Below the pieces are notes generated by a model. The model had not been told where the DNA came from. It made no database searches and saw only the letters and a list, made by a program, of their open reading frames with translations. 24,969 bases of DNA from Nocardioides sp. (GTDB lineage Bacteria > Actinomycetota > Actinomycetes > Propionibacteriales > Nocardioidaceae): positions 1 to 24,969 of the forward strand of contig JASLDK010000148.1 in assembly GCA_030145945.1 (NCBI GenBank), written 5' to 3'. Below, piece after piece: positions 21,715 to 24,969 of this stretch. Made by a program: the position numbers and the translations under genes. Positions within the stretch are counted from its first letter, which is position 1. Each line of letters begins with the position of its first letter.

Positions 21715-22420
21715 TCGCGCTGAGGACCTGGTGCGCCTCGACCATCGCCGGGCCGTACCAGGTCAACAGCCGTCCCGACACCAGCCGCGTCGGGACCCGG
21801 ACGAAGGCCTCGGGGCCGTCGTCCGCGGTGAACACGTAGGGCTCGTCGGGCAGCAGGACCAGATCGACGTCCGCGCGGTCGAGGTCGGCGAGATCCACCC
21901 GGGGATAGCGGTCCACGCCCTCGTCGTACGCATTGGCCCAGCCGAGCCGTCGCAACAGGTCGCCCGCATAGGTCCGCGGCCCGACCACCATCCACGGATC
22001 CCGCCAGATCGGTACGACGACCCGCCCCCGTGGTGCCGGCGCCGGACCCGACCACAGGGTCCGTGCGTGTGCCAGCCAGGCCGGCGTCCGGACACCGAGC
22101 ACGTCGGCGTACAGCTCCTCCAGCGAGGTGAGCGCCTGCTCGACCGTCTCGATCTCCGTCACCCAGACGTTGACGCCCGAGTCGCGGAGCCGTCGGACGT
22201 CGAGCTCGCGGTTCTCCTCGCGGTTGGCGATCACCAGATCCGGCTGGAGCGCTCGAACGGCCGCCAGATCGGGGTTCTTGGTGCCCCGCACTCGCGTCAC
22301 GTCGAGGGCGGCGGGGTGGGTGCACCAGTCGGTCGCGCCGACCAGTCGTTCCGGGACGTCGGTCGCCAGGGCCTCGGTGAGGGACGGGACGAGCGAGACG
22401 ATGCGGGCCGGGGAGGGCAC
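21707..22420 (-). CDS. BtuF-like helical-backbone metal/cobalamin receptor without signal peptide
   Basis: Protein of 237 residues. It begins with ARIVSLVPSLTEALATD, the usual first strand and helix of class III (BtuF/FhuD-type) binding proteins. LQPDLVIANREENR and DLVLLPDEPYVF are the strands of the two lobes around the ligand cleft. No signal peptide or lipobox is seen, so it should be cytosolic, unlike true ABC receptors, and no permease gene is nearby. GTG at 22420 starts right before the first strand; a TTG at 22480 would overlap the thioesterase gene. The gene lies 20 bp after the thioesterase gene and is probably co-transcribed. Cobalamin or metal-chelate binding is family knowledge only. 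Confidence 0.8.
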   Translation of the reverse strand: MPSPARIVSLVPSLTEALATDVPERLVGATDWCTHPAALDVTRVRGTKNPDLAAVRALQPDLVIANREENRELDVRRLRDSGVNVWVTEIETVEQALTSLEELYADVLGVRTPAWLAHARTLWSGPAPAPRGRVVVPIWRDPWMVVGPRTYAGDLLRRLGWANAYDEGVDRYPRVDLADLDRADVDLVLLPDEPYVFTADDGPEAFVRVPTRLVSGRLLTWYGPAMVEAHQVLSAIS

Positions 22421-22440
22421 GTCGGTCCCGGAGAGGGCCG

Positions 22441-22938
22441 TCAGCGCAGGCCGAGGCAGCCGGAGGTGACCGGCTCCCAACCGAGGTCAGCGTGCTCGGC
22501 GACCCGGGCGTCGAGCCCGGCGGCGACGTCTGCCGGCCAGGGAGCCGTCCTGCGGTCGGCGAGCTCGACGCAGAGGAAGATCTCCTCGAAGACGCAGGCC
22601 ACGCGCTGGTTGGTGTCATCGAGGATGTAGACGAGGGCATGGGCCGCGCGCTCGGAGCGACCGAGCAGACGGACCCGGACCGACATGTCGTCGCCGGTGC
22701 GCAGCTCGTGGATGTAGGTCAGGTGGTGCTCGGCCGAGAGGCACGCGAACCCGCTCAACACCGGCCAGTTGAACGGGATGCCGATGTCGTAGAGCGACTC
22801 GTCGAGACCCTCGCTGCCGATGCCGAGGTAGTGGCGCACGTTGAGGAAGCCGTTGCTGTCCTCGAAGGCGCTGGGGACCGGCTGCACCGCGAAGGCGGGC
22901 AGGTTGACGAGCTGGTCGTACGACGGCTGGGTGCTCAT
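22441..22938 (-). CDS. Hotdog-fold acyl-CoA thioesterase
   Basis: Protein of 165 residues. The pattern of a 4-hydroxybenzoyl-CoA/YbgC-type thioesterase is visible: FEDSNGFLNVRHYLGIGSEG with the catalytic-Asp-like position and the following Asn, then HLTYIHELRTGDDMSVRVRLLGRSERAAHALVYI, the central strands. It probably hydrolyses an acyl-CoA; the substrate is unknown. ATG at 22938 is chosen over 23013 because a TAGGGT -10 box (minus 22951-22946) lies exactly 7 nt upstream, so it looks leaderless. It is the first gene of a two-gene unit with the BtuF-like gene and is divergent from the MFS transporter. Confidence 0.85.
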   Translation of the reverse strand: MSTQPSYDQLVNLPAFAVQPVPSAFEDSNGFLNVRHYLGIGSEGLDESLYDIGIPFNWPVLSGFACLSAEHHLTYIHELRTGDDMSVRVRLLGRSERAAHALVYILDDTNQRVACVFEEIFLCVELADRRTAPWPADVAAGLDARVAEHADLGWEPVTSGCLGLR

Positions 22939-22945
22939 GAATCGG

Positions 22946-22951
22946 ACCCTA
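22946..22951 (-). promoter_or_regulatory. -10 box of the thioesterase gene
   Basis: TAGGGT on the minus strand lies 7 nt before ATG 22938. No -35 is evident. It fits the leaderless pattern seen at five other genes of the window. Confidence 0.5.
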
Positions 22952-22999
22952 CTCACATCGGCGGGAGATTGGCTCCCCTTCCACTCGCGTCGTAGGCTT

Positions 23000-23026
23000 G
23001 TGATGCACAACATCCGCGTGTATCAC
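23000..23026. promoter_or_regulatory. Imperfect palindrome in the thioesterase/MFS intergenic region
   Basis: GTGATGCACA (23000-23009) and CGTGTATCAC (23017-23026) match as inverted arms at 8 of 10 positions across 7 bp. The size suits a TetR, MarR or GntR dimer, but no regulator gene is adjacent. Confidence 0.35.
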
Positions 23027-23080
23027 CTCGCGTCGGGAGCACCCGGCGGACCAAGGCGGCACAGAACCCCTGGACCGTGA
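23003..23080 (+). CDS. Possible 25-residue leader peptide of the MFS gene
   Basis: An ATG at 23003 opens a 25-codon frame (MHNIRVYHLASG, then a Gly/Pro/Arg-rich end). Its TGA at 23078-23080 overlaps the ATG of the transporter gene as TGATG. The transporter has no ribosome binding site of its own, so coupling to this leader would explain its translation. A TAGGCT -10-like box lies at 22993-22998. The peptide has no recognisable family and could be chance. Confidence 0.3.
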   Translation: MHNIRVYHLASGAPGGPRRHRTPGP

Positions 23081-24372
23081 TGACCGAGCACCACACCTCT
23101 GTTCTGGATCACTCGTTGATCCGAGCGACCGGAGCGTCGTACTTCCCGATCGCCCTGATCGCCCGCCTGCCCTACGCGATGATGGTGGTCGGCGTGCTGA
23201 CCCTCGTCGTCGCGGGCCGTGACTCACTCGCCCTCGGCGGCCTCAACTCCGCAGTCGTCGGTCTCGGGGCCGCCTGTTTCGGGCCGCTGCTCGGGGCTGC
23301 CGCCGACCGGTTCGGGCAGCGCCCGGTGCTGCTGGTCGCCGGAGTCGCCTCCTCGGCGGCGCTCGGCCTGATGGCGTGGGTGGTCTACAGCCCGCTGCCC
23401 AACGCAGCCGTGCTGGTCGTCGCCTTCCTCGTCGGCGCCTCCGCGCCCCAGACCTCGCCGATGTCGCGCAGCCGATTGGTCGAGATCATCGGCGCCCGGC
23501 TCACCCCGGAGCGGCGCTCGCGCACCTTCGACGCCACCATGGCCTACGAGTCGGCGGCCGACGAGATCGTCTTCATCATCGGCCCGTTCGTGGTCGGGGT
23601 GCTCGGCACGACCCTGGACCCGTGGGCGCCGGTCGCCGGTGCGGCCGTGCTGACGCTGGTGTTCGTGACTGCCTTCGCCCTGCACCCGTCCGCGACAGCG
23701 GTCGTGCGGAGCGTCGGTCACGCCGTCCAGCAGGCGCCGGTCCGCGCGTTGTTCCGGCCGCAACTGCTGATCGTCGCTGCCGGGATTCTCGGTGTCGGCC
23801 TGTTCTTCGGCTCCATGCTGACCTCGCTCACCGCCTTCATGGGCGATCACGGCAGCACCGAGAGCGCCGGCCTGCTCTACGGCGTGATGGGCATCGGCTC
23901 CGCTGGCCTCGCTCTCGGGGTGGCGTTCTTCCCCAAGTCCTTCTCGCTCGGCGCGCGCTGGGTCGTCTTCGGTGCCGTGATGACCGCCGCTTGCGCGATG
24001 CTGCCGTTCGTGTCGTCGGTCGGCGCCATGGTGGTCGTCCTGCTCGTCCTCGGCTGCGGCATCGGGCCGACCCTCGTCACGCAGTACAGCCTCGGTGCCC
24101 AGCGCAGCCCGATCGGTCGTTCCGCCACCGTGATGATGATGCTCGGCTCCGCGATCATCGTCGGTCAGTCCGCGTCGTCCGCTCTCACGGGTGCGCTCGC
24201 CGAAGGGATGGGTACGACGGCCGCGCTGGTCATGCCGGGCATCGCGTCGACGATCGTGGTGCTCGCCGGTCTCGGCAACATCGCGCTCAACCGTCGGCTG
24301 GTGTCCGGGGCAGGCTCAGACGTTCTCGCCAGCCCGGCGCTCGAGGAGACTCCGCTCGCCGGCGTTGCGTGA
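23080..24372 (+). CDS. Major facilitator superfamily transporter
   Basis: Integral membrane protein of 430 residues with about 12 hydrophobic segments from 20 to 405. The cytosolic loop between helices 2 and 3 has GAAADRFGQRPVLL, the classic MFS motif A pattern (GxxxDRxGxRxxL). A central loop near residue 205 separates the two six-helix halves. The type resembles drug or metabolite efflux permeases; the substrate is not predictable. ATG at 23080 or GTG at 23077 are both possible; ATG is chosen for the TGATG junction with the leader frame. The last 57 bp overlap the convergent sigma factor gene. Confidence 0.88.
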   Translation: MTEHHTSVLDHSLIRATGASYFPIALIARLPYAMMVVGVLTLVVAGRDSLALGGLNSAVVGLGAACFGPLLGAAADRFGQRPVLLVAGVASSAALGLMAWVVYSPLPNAAVLVVAFLVGASAPQTSPMSRSRLVEIIGARLTPERRSRTFDATMAYESAADEIVFIIGPFVVGVLGTTLDPWAPVAGAAVLTLVFVTAFALHPSATAVVRSVGHAVQQAPVRALFRPQLLIVAAGILGVGLFFGSMLTSLTAFMGDHGSTESAGLLYGVMGIGSAGLALGVAFFPKSFSLGARWVVFGAVMTAACAMLPFVSSVGAMVVVLLVLGCGIGPTLVTQYSLGAQRSPIGRSATVMMMLGSAIIVGQSASSALTGALAEGMGTTAALVMPGIASTIVVLAGLGNIALNRRLVSGAGSDVLASPALEETPLAGVA

Positions 24373-24969
24373 GCGTGTGGCCGCCACGGTGAAGGCCGCT
24401 GCGGCTCCGGCACGATCACCGCTGCGCTCCAGCAGGTCCCCGCGCACGCTCGGGACCAGCGGAGAGTCGCGCAGGGCATCGGGCGGGATCGCGTCCAGGA
24501 CGACGAGTCCTGCCGCTGCCCCGAAGGCCCGACCGTGCGCGACGGCGCGGTTCACCTCGACGACCGGGCCGGGCGCCGCCTCCGTGAGCACGTCGTACAA
24601 CCGGGCGATCCGGGTCCAGTCGGTGTCCTCGGCGCGCGCCGCCCGGGCATGCTGGGCGGCGATCGCGGCCTGCAGGAAGTAGCGCCCGATCGGCACACCC
24701 CGGGCGGCGATCGACTCGGCCTGCGACAACGCGGCCAGGCCGCGCCGGATCAGCAGTTCGTCCCACCTGCTGCGGTCCTGGTCGTCGAGCAGCACCGGCT
24801 GGCCGTCGGCGTCCGTGCGGGCGTTGATCCGAGAACCCTGCAACTCCAGCAGCGCCTGCAGTCCGTGCGTCTCGGGCTCGCCGGGCGCCACGCTGGCCAA
24901 CAGCCGAGCGAGCCGGATGCCTTCCGCCACGAGGTCGGGTCGGGTCCAGTCGTCACCGGCCGTGGCGAC
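24316..24969 (-). CDS. ECF RNA polymerase sigma factor, C-terminal part (cut by the window edge)
   Basis: The frame is open to the right edge, so the sigma2 and sigma4 domains lie outside the window. The 217 visible residues match the C-terminal DUF6596/TPR-like extension of the ECF42-type sigma factors: AEGIRLARLLASVAPGEPETHGLQALLEL, LLDDQDRSRWDELLI, YFLQAAIAAQHARA, DTDWTRIARLYDVL and VVEVNRAVAHG. In this family the extension replaces an anti-sigma factor in controlling activity, and genes for DGPF (YCII-related) proteins are common neighbours. The latter would lie beyond the edge. The 3' end overlaps the transporter gene by 57 bp. Confidence 0.85.
   Translation of the reverse strand, partial: VATAGDDWTRPDLVAEGIRLARLLASVAPGEPETHGLQALLELQGSRINARTDADGQPVLLDDQDRSRWDELLIRRGLAALSQAESIAARGVPIGRYFLQAAIAAQHARAARAEDTDWTRIARLYDVLTEAAPGPVVEVNRAVAHGRAFGAAAGLVVLDAIPPDALRDSPLVPSVRGDLLERSGDRAGAAAAFTVAATRSRNAGERSLLERRAGENV

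Overview
The window is GC-rich, densely coded DNA from an actinobacterium, probably of the Nocardioidaceae/Corynebacteriales type. This is inferred from frequent GTG starts, 1-4 bp gene overlaps, many apparently leaderless genes with a TANNNT box about 7 nt before the start codon, an FprB-type ferredoxin reductase, a KstR-type operator and WXG100/EspG-like proteins. No rRNA, tRNA, insertion sequence, integrase or CRISPR array is visible. About 20 protein genes are supported. The right edge cuts an ECF sigma factor gene, and the left edge may hold the last codons of another gene.

Region by region. (1) 61-5076, minus: a tight four-gene redox operon encoding an AurF-like diiron N-oxygenase, an FprB ferredoxin/NADPH-ferredoxin reductase, a TetR regulator with an unusual Lys-Pro repeat tail, and an EthA-like Baeyer-Villiger monooxygenase. 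Its promoter region at 5111-5165 carries nested palindromes that suit TetR autoregulation. (2) 5187-10026, minus: a five-gene overlapping unit with a class I aminotransferase, a membrane protein, a WXG100-like protein, an EspG-like protein and a WXG-plus-degenerate alpha/beta-hydrolase protein. It looks like a type VII secretion-associated module without secretion core genes, and it ends at a good intrinsic terminator. (3) 10047-10284: a striking mirror-symmetric array of eight 18-bp cores at exact 32-bp period, four forward and four inverted. (4) 10283-11764, minus: an FAD-dependent dehydrogenase under a perfect KstR-type operator, divergent from a CPA1 cation/proton antiporter (11838-13331). 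(5) 13350-16171: a LytR_C membrane protein, a small ParB/VapB-like protein, a HerA-like ATPase (DUF853) and a small hypothetical protein. (6) 16268-21714: a divergon with DedA, response regulator and histidine kinase leftward, and ABC ATPase, permease and secreted cysteine-rich protein rightward. The two promoters are exact mirror images around four CTTCAT boxes. (7) 21707-24969: a BtuF-like metal/cobalamin-receptor protein, a hotdog thioesterase, an MFS transporter with a possible leader peptide, and a partial ECF sigma factor.

The two most coherent systems are the oxygenase operon of region 1, which supplies electrons to its own oxygenase and encodes its own repressor, and the region 6 divergon, where the two-component system most likely activates both its own operon and the exporter operon. 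The most unexplained DNA structure is the 32-bp-period mirror array of region 3. A second recurrent oddity is 15-bp in-frame minisatellites, which encode five-residue repeats in four separate genes.
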